From positions 1-22,846 of IMG/VR virus record IMGVR_UViG_3300042476_000047: DNA of 22,846 nucleotides. One strand, 5' to 3'. The position numbers and the translations under genes are program-made. This DNA is from a virus. Positions 8,328 to 15,433 of the stretch are shown here, piece by piece. Under the pieces are notes generated by a model, which was given only the letters and a program-made list of their open reading frames with translations, was not told where the DNA came from and did no database searches. Positions within the stretch are counted from its first letter, which is position 1; every line of letters begins with the position of its first letter.

Positions 8328-8769
8328 TGCCGAACTCTTTCATGTAATCTTCAAGCGTCTCGCCGTACAGCTCCATGACTTGTTGCGCCGTTTCAGTGGC
8401 GCGCTGAGTGCCGTGGCACAGCGCCACCGTCATCAGCACCACGTCATAGTAGCCTGCACGCCAGACAAACGAGCGTGCATCTGCCTTGCCACTGCGTTCG
8501 GCCTGGTCAGATGCTTGCCACTTTAAAATCATCGACGCCACGACAGGCGTCAGGGTTTGCGAGTTTGCAATCCAGAATGTGTTTTGGCTCATGCCGACCA
8601 GGGTGTTCCAGATCGCAGCGTTCAGGTCATCACGTTCGACAGCATCACCGTCGGCCACGTCATCAAAGACCTGAATCGCTCCATAGAGCATGAGCAGCCA
8701 CTCGATGGCTGGCGCAGGTAGCGCAAGAACCCTTTGCAGGTTCAGTCTCAGCCAATCGACACCAGTCAT
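8320..8769 (-). CDS. Hypothetical protein next to the ejection genes
   Basis: A 149-residue protein, mostly helical, with hydrophobic helices near residues 8-30 (LRLNLQRVLALPAPAIEWLL) and 60-85. It includes MILKWQASDQAERSGKADAR and WRAGYYDVVLMTVALC segments. There is no signal peptide, and I do not recognise a family. It lies between the needle/tail block and the ejection block, roughly where P22 has gene 14, so a virion-assembly role is possible but unproven. I chose the ATG at 8769 because GAAAGG lies six bases upstream; a TTG two codons earlier is too close to that site. Its end overlaps the start of the gp7-like gene, suggesting coupling. Confidence 0.65.
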   Translation of the reverse strand: MTGVDWLRLNLQRVLALPAPAIEWLLMLYGAIQVFDDVADGDAVERDDLNAAIWNTLVGMSQNTFWIANSQTLTPVVASMILKWQASDQAERSGKADARSFVWRAGYYDVVLMTVALCHGTQRATETAQQVMELYGETLEDYMKEFGNA

Positions 8770-8775
8770 GCGCAA

Positions 8776-8781
8776 CCTTTC
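8776..8781 (-). promoter_or_regulatory. Ribosome binding site that fixes the start at 8769
   Basis: GAAAGG on the transcript six bases before the ATG. It is the only good purine run in the 81-base gap 8770-8850. The rest of that gap holds a weak inverted repeat around GAGCCGCTAGCAGCTC, with no T-run and no clear promoter. Confidence 0.5.
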
Positions 8782-8850
8782 AATGGTCGGATGAGCTGCT
8801 AGCGGCTCGATAAGCTTAGCCCTTGCATTTTCTCACAATTTGACATTTGG

Positions 8851-9258
8851 TCAATCCTCGTCTTCTTCCCGGTCTTCCCAGGCTTGGCAGACGCGCATGT
8901 CGTTGCAGATGAAGTTCAGCTTCTCGCAGTGGCCACGAAAGCCTGCGCCCTTGTCGTAGGCTGCCATCGGGATGCGCTCGATGCGCACCTGTGCCATCAG
9001 GCTGTTGTCGTAGTAGCCGCAGTTGGAGCAGTGCTTGCGCCGTGCGTCCTTCTCGTCGCATTGCATGGCCTCGGCCAGCCCTGCATAGAACTCCTTGTTT
9101 GCGCCTGGCTCGTTGGTTGGCACCTCGGGGCCGTAGTTCCAGTCCTGCACCGCAATGACGTAGTTCTTTTTGTTCTCTGCGTTGGTCAGCATCGGCTCGC
9201 CCATAGGGATGCCGCCGAACCCGGCAATCATCATTTTTGGCATTTTTGCGTAGTCCAT
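8851..9258 (-). CDS. Small Cys-rich protein, putative metal-binding
   Basis: A 135-residue protein. The N-terminal half (MPKMMIAGFGGIPMGEP) is unremarkable. The C-terminal half has an ordered Cys set: Cys77-x2-Cys80 (HCSNCGYYD), Cys111 (FRGHCEKL), Cys118 and Cys124 (VCQAWE), with Cys67 in front. This looks like a small zinc or iron-sulfur knuckle of the 'CxxCxYY...C...C..W' kind seen in several phage proteins. A very acidic tail follows (EDREEDED). AAGGAG stands six bases before the ATG, overlapping the previous stop. No function is assigned; it lies in the tail-assembly block, so it may be a virion or assembly factor. Confidence 0.7.
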   Translation of the reverse strand: MDYAKMPKMMIAGFGGIPMGEPMLTNAENKKNYVIAVQDWNYGPEVPTNEPGANKEFYAGLAEAMQCDEKDARRKHCSNCGYYDNSLMAQVRIERIPMAAYDKGAGFRGHCEKLNFICNDMRVCQAWEDREEDED

Positions 9259-9268
9259 GTGGTGCTCC

Positions 9269-9604
9269 TTATGTAATCTCGCGGCCAGACACGCGCAGCG
9301 TCAGTGCTGTGGCGTTGCTGGCGATGGTGCTGATAAATGCACCGGCATCCAGCTCTTGGCCGACCAGCTCGGGGCACAGGTAGGTCTCGCCTGGCACCAC
9401 GGTGCGGTCGTCAATGATCAGGTTGGAATTACCTGCGCTGCCGCCCACTTGCACCAGGTTGACGCTGAACGTGCGGTTCACCGTGTCGGTGTTGGTGACG
9501 GTGGCCTTGTCGATCAGCGCCTTGGCGGCCGTGGCCGTGTATTGCGTGGTCTGGGTGGCCTCCATCTGCTTGGGAGGCACGAGGGTTTTTACGGTGACGG
9601 TCAT
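9269..9604 (-). CDS. Small beta-rich putative virion protein
   Basis: A 111-residue protein made almost wholly of short Thr/Val-rich strands: MTVTVKTLVPPKQMEATQTT, IDKATVTNTDTVNRTFSVNL, VVPGETYLCPELVG, ending in LTLRVSGREIT. The spacing of strands suggests a beta-sandwich. I recall similar small proteins next to needle/fibre genes in other podoviruses, but no function is established that I can name. The ATG abuts the stop of the previous gene. No signal peptide or membrane span. Confidence 0.65.
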   Translation of the reverse strand: MTVTVKTLVPPKQMEATQTTQYTATAAKALIDKATVTNTDTVNRTFSVNLVQVGGSAGNSNLIIDDRTVVPGETYLCPELVGQELDAGAFISTIASNATALTLRVSGREIT

Positions 9605-10474
9605 TTACTGGACTCCTTGGATGTTGTTGGCGACTGTGAGAATAACGGACGGGATGCCTGGATGCGGGGCCACTGCGCCAGAGGCCAAAAGTTGCACGCC
9701 AAGGTTGCTGACCGAGTACATCAGCTCAACATAGTCGCCAGCTTTGAGATTGAAAAAGAAGTTCAGCGCCACAAACACTTCGGCATTGTTGCCTTGAACA
9801 CGCAACTGGCTCGCCGAATTAGTGACATCCACTCCATTGAGTCTGAACCACAAATAGAAATTTTCTGCAGTAGCAACTGATGAATCAAGTTGAATGCTGG
9901 TCTGAAAATTGTAGATTCCATCGGTGTCAACATAGACGCGAGATGTCGGCGTTCCTAAATAGACGCCATTGCTCAAGTCGGTGGTGTTGAAGGTGATGGC
10001 GGTTGCTGTGTTTATGACCAGTGCCGCCTGCGTGGTGGTGTCGTAAAACGAGCCGTACCGCGCACGCTTGAACTCTCTGGCTGGTGGTGTCATCTGCAGC
10101 CCTTCGACGGCTGAGGTCAGTTGAGCCAGCAGTGCCATCACCTGGTTGACCTTGTTCTCCGTTGACGCGATGCTGACCGCAGCGTTTTGGGCCAGTGATG
10201 CGATCTGGTCCAAGGCCAGCGTGGCGTTGCCATCGATCACGGCAGAGCTGACAGCGGCCTCCTGCGCCAGCGCAGCAATCATGCCCAGCGCCTGCACAGC
10301 AGTTGCCTGGGCAGTGCCTGCAGCGATGTTGATCTCCAGCACCACATCAGGCGCAATGGCGTCGACCGTTGCGAACAACAGCTCGAACTGCCTGATCTGC
10401 TGCTGGTCGGTCAGGAACTGCGCGAGCTGGTCGCGGGTCAGGTTTAGCTTGCGGGAGACGGGTGCGGTGGCCAT
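9605..10474 (-). CDS. Candidate tail needle with TNF/C1q-like C-terminal knob
   Basis: A 289-residue protein in three parts. Residues 1-50 (RKLNLTRDQLAQFL and following) are helical. Residues about 55-128 are an Ala/Leu-rich helical stalk with a 25-residue repeat (MIAALAQEAAVS at 65-76, QIASLAQNAAVS at 90-101). Residues about 138-284 look like a jelly roll of TNF/C1q type: YGSFYDTTTQ, AITFNTTDLSNGVYLG, SRVYVDTDGIYNFQTS, FYLWFRLNGVDV, LKAGDYVELMYSV. It directly follows the gp10-like gene, as needle gene 26 does in P22, and the Sf6 needle ends in a TNF-like trimeric knob. The needle would plug the tail tube and contact the host. A short side fibre is the alternative. Its start overlaps the previous stop by one base (TGATG). 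Confidence 0.6.
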   Translation of the reverse strand: MATAPVSRKLNLTRDQLAQFLTDQQQIRQFELLFATVDAIAPDVVLEINIAAGTAQATAVQALGMIAALAQEAAVSSAVIDGNATLALDQIASLAQNAAVSIASTENKVNQVMALLAQLTSAVEGLQMTPPAREFKRARYGSFYDTTTQAALVINTATAITFNTTDLSNGVYLGTPTSRVYVDTDGIYNFQTSIQLDSSVATAENFYLWFRLNGVDVTNSASQLRVQGNNAEVFVALNFFFNLKAGDYVELMYSVSNLGVQLLASGAVAPHPGIPSVILTVANNIQGVQ

Positions 10475-11877
10475 CAGTACAGCAACCCTTCGATCTGCAT
10501 CTCAAGTCGTGCAAATGCAATATGTGAATCGCTGTCACCACGGAAACGCTGGATGCGCCAGTTGCGCATGTGGCCCTGCTGGAACCATGCCAGGCGCTTG
10601 GAGGTGTTGCCGATGGTGCCCACGTAGATGTAGCGGTCCTGGCTGTAGGACAGGCCGTCCAGTGAGTAGCTGGTGCTGATCTGCGGGTTGGTGCCCAGCG
10701 CCACTCGTCCGGTCAGGCTCACCAGCTCCATCTTTTGGAATAGTGCGCCCTTGCCCTCGTTGTAGGCAATGATGGTGCCAAACTCCCAGCGCACCTGCTG
10801 CCCCCAGTGGCTGCCGATGTCGTCCACCAGATAGCCGATGGTGCTGGACTGCGGGTCGCCCACCAGCCACTTGTCGTATGCCCAGACGAGGTTGCGTGCT
10901 CGGTACTGCGCAAAGCCCACCACCGTGGTGGTCAGGGTAAACCACACCTGATCGCCCAGCGCCTCGGATGCGGCTGCGTCATAGACGATGGTGCGGTCTG
11001 GCAGGTGCACATACAGGTGCTCGTGCGCCTTATCGTTGCGTGCCTCCATCTTCACCACAGCCAATTGCACCTCAGTGTAGGTCTGCAACAGCTCGTCGAT
11101 TTCCTGTGTGCTTATTTTTGTTGCAGTCGCGTTTGCGCCGAGGTAGATGCCTGGGGCTTCGTTGCGGCCGCTGCCCAAAAAGGCGATGCGGTCGATGTAG
11201 ACGCAGCAGGAAAAGGTGCCGACCACGCCCTTTTGGATTTGAGCGCCATCGATGCGTGCGAACGGAAACAGCTCGCCGCCAGTGTTGTCGAACACCTCGA
11301 TGGTGTTGCGGTTGAGAGCGTAGACCTCGTTGCGCAGCTTGAGCAGCGCGACCACGGGGTCGGGGTCGACCTCGGAGCTGCCGTACTTTAGCGGGTTGAC
11401 ATCCAGCGGATTGGACAGCTCGGTGACGATCAGGAACTCGCCGTCGGTGGTCATGAAGTAGCCGTCCACCCAAACAACATCAAGCACGACGCCAAGGTCT
11501 GGATCGGTCACTTGAGTAAGTGCGCCGTTCCAGTAGTACAAGCGCCCACCGGATGCAATGGCCAGGCGGTCGAAGCTGTAGTCCATGGTCACCAGAGTGT
11601 TGACGGGGCCGCCAACGTCACCGAGCACTGTCACAGCGCCATTGCTGGCCACGGTCACGAGCTTTGTACCCATGACGCGGTAGCAGACGCCGTTCCAGTT
11701 GATGCCGCCACGGTCGATGCCTGGGCCGCTGCCGTTAGCCACGAGGCCATCGCCTGGTCGCAGGTAGCCGGTGCTGATGCCGCTGTTCTTGGGCACCGGC
11801 ACCATGTTGACCGGGTAGGACGTGCGAAAGTCCGGTCCGTTGTCCGTGTAGATGCCGTTGAGAATTGAGATTTGCAT
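10474..11877 (-). CDS. P22 gp10-like packaged-DNA stabilisation / tail hub protein
   Basis: A 467-residue protein, close to P22 gp10 (472). It starts MQISILNGIYTDNGPDFRTS, followed by YPVNMVPVPKNSGISTGYL, the N-terminal form typical of the phage stabilisation family. Blade-like repeats follow (RGGINWNGVCYRVMGTKLV, RLAIASGGRLYYWN, FMTTDGEFLIVT, YALNRNTIEVFDNTGG), consistent with the beta-propeller-like core of gp10. In P22 six copies assemble on the gp4 ring beneath the portal, close the channel after packaging, and carry the tailspikes and needle. The gp4-like gene is upstream, with a fibre gene and three tiny genes between, and the needle candidate follows immediately. Confidence 0.9.
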   Translation of the reverse strand: MQISILNGIYTDNGPDFRTSYPVNMVPVPKNSGISTGYLRPGDGLVANGSGPGIDRGGINWNGVCYRVMGTKLVTVASNGAVTVLGDVGGPVNTLVTMDYSFDRLAIASGGRLYYWNGALTQVTDPDLGVVLDVVWVDGYFMTTDGEFLIVTELSNPLDVNPLKYGSSEVDPDPVVALLKLRNEVYALNRNTIEVFDNTGGELFPFARIDGAQIQKGVVGTFSCCVYIDRIAFLGSGRNEAPGIYLGANATATKISTQEIDELLQTYTEVQLAVVKMEARNDKAHEHLYVHLPDRTIVYDAAASEALGDQVWFTLTTTVVGFAQYRARNLVWAYDKWLVGDPQSSTIGYLVDDIGSHWGQQVRWEFGTIIAYNEGKGALFQKMELVSLTGRVALGTNPQISTSYSLDGLSYSQDRYIYVGTIGNTSKRLAWFQQGHMRNWRIQRFRGDSDSHIAFARLEMQIEGLLY

Positions 11878-11879
11878 GG

Positions 11880-12176
11880 TTACTTCTTAGCCTTGTTTCG
11901 GGCCGAGATTTTCTTGGCCTTGGCCTGTGCGTCAGCTTTGCTTGACGCGCCCCAGGCTTTCAGACTGAGCAGCAACCTGGTCGGCTCGCCGTCTTTGTAC
12001 TCAGGGCCGGGGTTGTTTCCCATGCGTGCCAAGAACGACGCCCTGCGTGGGTTGTCGCCGGACTTGACAGGCGGCTTGATGTTCTGGCCTGCAGCCTTTA
12101 GGCTGGCGCGCCCAGCAGCGTTCAAGCCGCCCTTGGGGTTCTGCCCCTCCTTGCGCTGCCATGCCGGTGTTTTCAT
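11880..12176 (-). CDS. Small basic protein, DUF6321-like
   Basis: A 98-residue, strongly basic protein. The opening AWQRKEGQNPKGGLNAAGR, then NIKPPVKSGDNPRRASFLARM, matches what I recall as the DUF6321 family, found in many phage structural regions and without known function. The C-terminus is a Lys/Ala helix (KADAQAKAKKISARNKAKK). It is third in a run of three tiny genes joined by ATGA overlaps (start at 12176 over the stop at 12173) and ends two bases before gp10. The charge suggests nucleic-acid binding or packaging with DNA, but this is inference. The DUF number is from memory. Confidence 0.75.
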   Translation of the reverse strand: MKTPAWQRKEGQNPKGGLNAAGRASLKAAGQNIKPPVKSGDNPRRASFLARMGNNPGPEYKDGEPTRLLLSLKAWGASSKADAQAKAKKISARNKAKK

Positions 12177-12406
12177 CGGAACCTCGCAACCTTGGCAGCC
12201 ACCTTCTTGGGCTGCTTGACAAATTGCTTGCCTGCCTTGGTGCCCTCGCGCTTGGCCTTGGTGGTGGCAGCATACTCAGCCGACGACAAAGCCTTGATGG
12301 CTTTTTCGGGCAGGTAGCGCTCACCGGTCTCGCTCGACGGCTTGCCGGACTTGGTGCGCCACTTTTGCGCGCCCCAGTCCTTCAGGCTTTTTTGCGGGGC
12401 TTTCAT
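12173..12406 (-). CDS. Small basic protein, DUF5872-like
   Basis: A 77-residue Lys-rich protein with the segments SLKDWGAQKWRTKSGKPSSE, TGERYLPEKAIKALSSAEYA and KAGKQFVKQPKKVA, which I recall as the DUF5872 family (function unknown; number from memory). The ATG at 12406 overlaps the upstream TGA (12405-12403). A longer in-frame version starting at 12472 exists, but it would run far into the preceding gene. The overlap pattern shared by all its neighbours favours the shorter start. No membrane span or signal. Confidence 0.75.
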   Translation of the reverse strand: MKAPQKSLKDWGAQKWRTKSGKPSSETGERYLPEKAIKALSSAEYAATTKAKREGTKAGKQFVKQPKKVAAKVARFR

Positions 12407-12591
12407 GACTTGTAGCCTCCGCCCTTTGCCTTGTACTCCTTGGCCAACAATTGCGCCTTGCGTGCAGACCACTCACCGGCAGCAGTGCCCTGCACCGATG
12501 CGCCTTTGATCTGCTCAAACAAACGCTTGCGCATCGTCGGCTTGGTGTAGACCCCAGCCTTGTTGACGGAGGACTTGGGCTTGGTGGCCAT
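12403..12591 (-). CDS. Small basic protein of the structural region
   Basis: A 62-residue protein starting MATKPKSSVNKAGVYTKPTM, then RKRLFEQIKGAS, and ending GEWSARKAQLLAKEYKAKGG plus a short tail. I recall this WSARKAQ..AK.YK..GGGYK ending from other phages, where the protein is unnamed. It is highly basic and soluble-looking. The ATG overlaps the stop of the fibre gene by one base (TAATG), and the stop overlaps the next ATG, so translation probably depends on coupling. The role is unknown. Its steady companionship with two other basic mini-proteins suggests a joint job in the virion or in assembly. Confidence 0.75.
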   Translation of the reverse strand: MATKPKSSVNKAGVYTKPTMRKRLFEQIKGASVQGTAAGEWSARKAQLLAKEYKAKGGGYKS

Positions 12592-13799
12592 TACGCGGCC
12601 ACGCCTTTGATGACTGCGAAGTTAAACACAGGCTGCTCAGTGGTCGTGCCGCCAGTGGTGCGAAATGTGATGTTGAAACTGCCAGCCGCCACCGCAGTGA
12701 CCATCAAGTCGTACAGGTCTGTCCCTGATTTTTGACTCAAGACGATGACATCCGTTGCCGCCACAGTGCTATTGGTCACAGTAAAAGTTGTCGCACTGGT
12801 TGTGCCTGCTGCGCTGAACAGGGTTATCGCACCAGTTGTTTTATCAAGCGTCACACCTGTGGTTCGGCTTGTGCCTTGGGTGACTGCACCGCCTGCGCCT
12901 GTCGCATAGCCAATGCCTGCGGTGCCAGATGAAGTGACTGCACCAGTGGCCGCCAGACTTGTGCCTGTGGCCGCACCGATGTTTGGGGTGACCAGTGTTG
13001 GTGTGTTTGCAAATACGTTCGCACCTGTGCCAGTCTCATCGGTCAATGCTGCTGCGAGGTTCGCCGATGTGAATGAACCCAAGGATGTGGCGTTGCCGAC
13101 TGAAGTTACAGCGCCAGTAAGGTTTGCGTTTGTGGTGACATTCCCTGCTGTAAGTCCAGCCGCAGTGCCTGTGATGTTTGTTCCAACAAGTGCAGATGGT
13201 GTGCCGAGTGCGGGGGTTACCAAGGTCGGGCTTGTGTTAAACACCAACAGACCTGTGCCGGTCTCATCTGTCATTGCCGCCCGTAGATTGGCACTGGTTG
13301 GGTTGGTCAACCATGCAGCAATACCTGCAGCCAAAACTGTCTCAGCATTGATGTTGTACCAAGAATTTGTCGGCTGGTAAAAGCGATAAACAGCCGCGCA
13401 CCCTGCGCCCAAAGCTGTGACTGCACCATAAATGGCAGATGCGCCGTTCAAGGCAATGGTCAGCGAGCTGATCTCTTGCGTTGAGGTGATGAGCACCGTA
13501 GTGCCATCAGGCACGCCAGTGTTAAGGGGCAGGGTAATCGTTCCTGATGCTAGCGTTCCAGCGGGTTGCAACAGCATCCACTGTTGCTGGCTGACTGGTG
13601 TCGGGACGGTGATGTTGAACCCGCTGCCAGGCACATAGAGATTTACTGCCAGCGTGGGGCTGGCAAAGGTCTGCTGAAAATACTGCAGCAGCGCATTGAT
13701 CGACATGCGCCGAGCGTCGCCGTTGTTCGGGGTATAGACGGGAATCTGATCGCCAGGTGAGACCTGGCCGATGACGGGTAGTTGATTGATGGATGGCAT
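12591..13799 (-). CDS. Head or tail fibre-like protein with repeats
   Basis: A 402-residue protein. The N-terminus (INQLPVIGQVSPGDQIPVYT, then NNGDARRMSINALLQYFQQ) is a common attachment segment of podovirus fibre or collar proteins. The centre has a 77-residue-spaced repeat: SANLRAAMTDETGTG...PTLVTP at about 169-205 and SANLAAALTDETGTG...PTLVTP at about 246-282, typical of fibre shafts. The C-terminal ~95 residues (VTQGTSRTTGVTLDKTTGAI to FNFAVIKG) are a beta domain often found at the ends of phage decoration and fibre proteins. It probably projects from the head-tail junction or capsid. It is inserted between the gp4- and gp10-like genes, where P22 has none. AAGGA precedes the ATG. Confidence 0.75.
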   Translation of the reverse strand: MPSINQLPVIGQVSPGDQIPVYTPNNGDARRMSINALLQYFQQTFASPTLAVNLYVPGSGFNITVPTPVSQQQWMLLQPAGTLASGTITLPLNTGVPDGTTVLITSTQEISSLTIALNGASAIYGAVTALGAGCAAVYRFYQPTNSWYNINAETVLAAGIAAWLTNPTSANLRAAMTDETGTGLLVFNTSPTLVTPALGTPSALVGTNITGTAAGLTAGNVTTNANLTGAVTSVGNATSLGSFTSANLAAALTDETGTGANVFANTPTLVTPNIGAATGTSLAATGAVTSSGTAGIGYATGAGGAVTQGTSRTTGVTLDKTTGAITLFSAAGTTSATTFTVTNSTVAATDVIVLSQKSGTDLYDLMVTAVAAGSFNITFRTTGGTTTEQPVFNFAVIKGVAA

Positions 13800-13807
13800 G
13801 ATGGTCC

Positions 13808-14290
13808 TTAGTTGTATGTCAGTGGCCCATCAGGGCCAGCGTCCACTGGGTTGTAAGGCGGTCTGATGAACGGGTTGTCGTAGACGCGCCAGGGCTTGTT
13901 GCCTGCGCCTGCTGGCATGGTGGCTGGCAGTTGCTGCTCCAGCGGGAACGTGGCGCGCTGCAGCAGGGTGTCGTAGCCTTGCTTGCCGGTGGCCTTGGTC
14001 TCGGGCATCACCACCTTGCCATAGCTCGGGGCCAGGCGCACAGCCAAGTTGCAGATGATGGCCTCATAGGCCGAGTCGGGGACGTTGGTTTCCTCATCGA
14101 TGCCGCCGTCTTGGGGGCTGGACGGGATCGGGTAGCCCAGCCGGATGCCCTTGCCGTTCCAGTCGGCCATCATGGCATCGAGCCTGCGCCTGGCAGTCTC
14201 AAGCTGCTCAGGCTGAAGATCAAAGGCATAGGACGCAAGGCCGATCTCTTCGAACGCTGCGCTGATAAATTGGCGCTTGCTGTAACCCAT
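13808..14290 (-). CDS. P22 gp4-like tail accessory factor (head-completion protein)
   Basis: A 160-residue protein, near P22 gp4 (166). Features seen: the N-terminal helix (YSKRQFISAAFEEIGLASYA), then QLETARRRLDAMMADWNGKG, AIICNLAVRLAPSYGK, and a Pro-rich tail with RPPYNPVDAGPDGP. In P22, gp4 is monomeric until it binds the portal, forms the 12-mer ring that extends the portal channel, and has peptidoglycan-hydrolysing activity. Whether that enzyme activity is kept here cannot be judged by eye, and this phage also carries an SLT domain elsewhere. AAGGAG lies seven bases before the ATG. Confidence 0.85.
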   Translation of the reverse strand: MGYSKRQFISAAFEEIGLASYAFDLQPEQLETARRRLDAMMADWNGKGIRLGYPIPSSPQDGGIDEETNVPDSAYEAIICNLAVRLAPSYGKVVMPETKATGKQGYDTLLQRATFPLEQQLPATMPAGAGNKPWRVYDNPFIRPPYNPVDAGPDGPLTYN

Positions 14291-14291
14291 G

Positions 14292-14591
14292 CTAGGCTCC
14301 TTGTGCCAGTGCTGTGGCGATTAAGCCACTTAGCTTTTTGTCTGTGGTGCGACCGTTGAACGGGATGCCCAGATCGGTGGCCTTGGCCTGCAGCTCGTCG
14401 CGTGTCGGTGGTGCATCGTCCTGTGGTGCATTTTGCACCTCAATGGTCGGGGCATTCATAGGCGATGGAAAGCAGACCTTTGAGGCTTTGCGCTCAATGG
14501 CCTGCTGCTTTTTAAAGCGTCGTTTTTGCAGCCGCAACTCTTTCCACGGGGCAAGAGTCTTGTCTTTTATGATAGCGGCTGACTTGATCAT
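14292..14591 (-). CDS. Small protein with C-terminal HeH/SAP-like helical domain
   Basis: A 99-residue protein. The first half is very basic (KELRLQKRRFKKQQAIERKA). The last ~35 residues (TRDELQAKATDLGIPFNGRT, then DKKLSGLIATAL) have the pattern of HeH/LEM/SAP-like motifs ('..eL...a..lgIpf.gr.t...L...I'), which often bind nucleic acid or act as adaptors in phage head-completion proteins. The ATG overlaps the TGA of the preceding gene (ATGA). An internal ATG at 14459 would give a shorter product but has no good binding site. The role is inferred; it lies just before the gp4-like gene. Confidence 0.7.
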   Translation of the reverse strand: MIKSAAIIKDKTLAPWKELRLQKRRFKKQQAIERKASKVCFPSPMNAPTIEVQNAPQDDAPPTRDELQAKATDLGIPFNGRTTDKKLSGLIATALAQGA

Positions 14592-14758
14592 TTCATCTTC
14601 TTCATCGGTGCTTTGCTGGGCTTGCCTGCGGCTTTCGCTGCCTTGCTTGCCACGTTCAAAGACATTGCCACGGCTTGCTTTTGGGGCTTGCCGGACTTCA
14701 TCTCCATTGCAATATTTTTACCGATGGTCTTTTTTGAGTAACCTTTGGTCATTGGCAT
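14588..14758 (-). CDS. Tiny Lys-rich protein, DUF6496-like
   Basis: A 56-residue protein starting MPMTKGYSKKTIGKNIAMEM. The middle (GKPQKQAVAMSLNVASKAAK) is the 'GKP.KQAVAIAL..A.KA' helix I recall from DUF6496-type phage proteins (number from memory), and the tail is Lys/Ala/Pro-rich. An AGGAG lies eight bases before the ATG at 14758. The TGA (14590-14588) overlaps the next ATG. It is the first gene after the hairpin that follows the coat block. High positive charge and small size suggest DNA or RNA contact, but no function is known to me. Confidence 0.7.
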   Translation of the reverse strand: MPMTKGYSKKTIGKNIAMEMKSGKPQKQAVAMSLNVASKAAKAAGKPSKAPMKKMK

Positions 14759-14775
14759 GATTCGCTCCTAAGTGA

Positions 14776-14803
14776 GACAGGCCAACATTTCTGCTGGCCT
14801 GTC
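14776..14803 (-). terminator. Strong hairpin with GAAA tetraloop between coat block and head-completion block
   Basis: On the transcript, GACAGGCCAGCA pairs with TGTTGGCCTGTC around a GAAA loop: 12 bp with a single G-U pair. It begins nine bases after the stop at 14812 and ends 17 bases before the next ATG. No T-run follows (TCACTTAGG), so it is not a textbook intrinsic terminator. It could be an attenuating terminator, a 3'-end stabiliser, or an RNase processing point that separates abundant coat mRNA from the next genes. The structure is seen in the sequence; its role is inferred. Confidence 0.55.
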
Positions 14804-14811
14804 GGGGTTTA

Positions 14812-15423
14812 TCAACCGATACGATAGACGACGAAGGTGTCAGCCGCAGTCTTGCGGCAACGGAAGCGTGCAGATGCACCAGACGTTGCAGCAGTTGCGG
14901 CAGCACCCACGATGGTCACGTTTGTGTTGACCGTGAGGGTCAAAGCAAATGCAGCCAAAGTGATGACGCTGAAGTCAAACGAATCACCAATCGCCCACTC
15001 AGTTGCCAGATCAAGGTTTGCACCTGTTGGCAGTTGAATGTCGCGTGATGCGGTTGGGGTAGCGGTAATGATGCCAGTCAACACGTTAGCGGCAGTTGCC
15101 GCCATCGAGCCACCGTCAGCAATGTTGGCTGGCGCATCTTGAGGTTGCCAGTTGCCATTGTTGGTGATGGTAGGCGCAACACCCACTGCATAGTACGCAC
15201 CCGATGCACCAGCTTGAATTGTCACGCTGGTGGCATTGGTGAATGCGCTCGACACATAGGTGGTGTTTTCAACCGTAGTCAGCAAATCCTGTGAATCAGG
15301 AAAGTTGGGGAAACCAACTTCTTGAAACACAAGTGCTGGTGAATACGCCTGCACAGCGATTTTCTCGCCAGCAGGCACAGTGACGGTGGCCGTGCCTTGG
15401 GTAAAAATTACGTTATAGCTCAT
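14812..15423 (-). CDS. Putative capsid decoration or head-fibre protein
   Basis: A 203-residue beta-rich protein directly after the coat gene. The first ~85 residues (MSYNVIFTQGTATVTVPAGE, ATSVTIQAGASGAYYAVG) resemble an Ig-like or beta-sandwich domain. The last ~95 (GIITATPTASRDIQLPTGAN, WAIGDSFDFSVITLAAFALT, ending FRCRKTAADTFVVYRIG) form a C-terminal domain that I recall from many environmental phage decoration and fibre proteins. AAGGAG lies seven bases before the ATG, a strong site suited to a protein made in bulk. Position after coat favours an accessory capsid protein; P22 itself lacks one here, though its relative L carries a decoration protein. Confidence 0.65.
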   Translation of the reverse strand: MSYNVIFTQGTATVTVPAGEKIAVQAYSPALVFQEVGFPNFPDSQDLLTTVENTTYVSSAFTNATSVTIQAGASGAYYAVGVAPTITNNGNWQPQDAPANIADGGSMAATAANVLTGIITATPTASRDIQLPTGANLDLATEWAIGDSFDFSVITLAAFALTLTVNTNVTIVGAAATAATSGASARFRCRKTAADTFVVYRIG

Positions 15424-15433
15424 GATTCACTCC

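Noticed and set aside
8776-8850. Promoter or terminator in the gap before the hypothetical gene at 8769
   Set aside because: Only a weak imperfect palindrome, no T-run and no convincing -35/-10 pair in the leftward direction.
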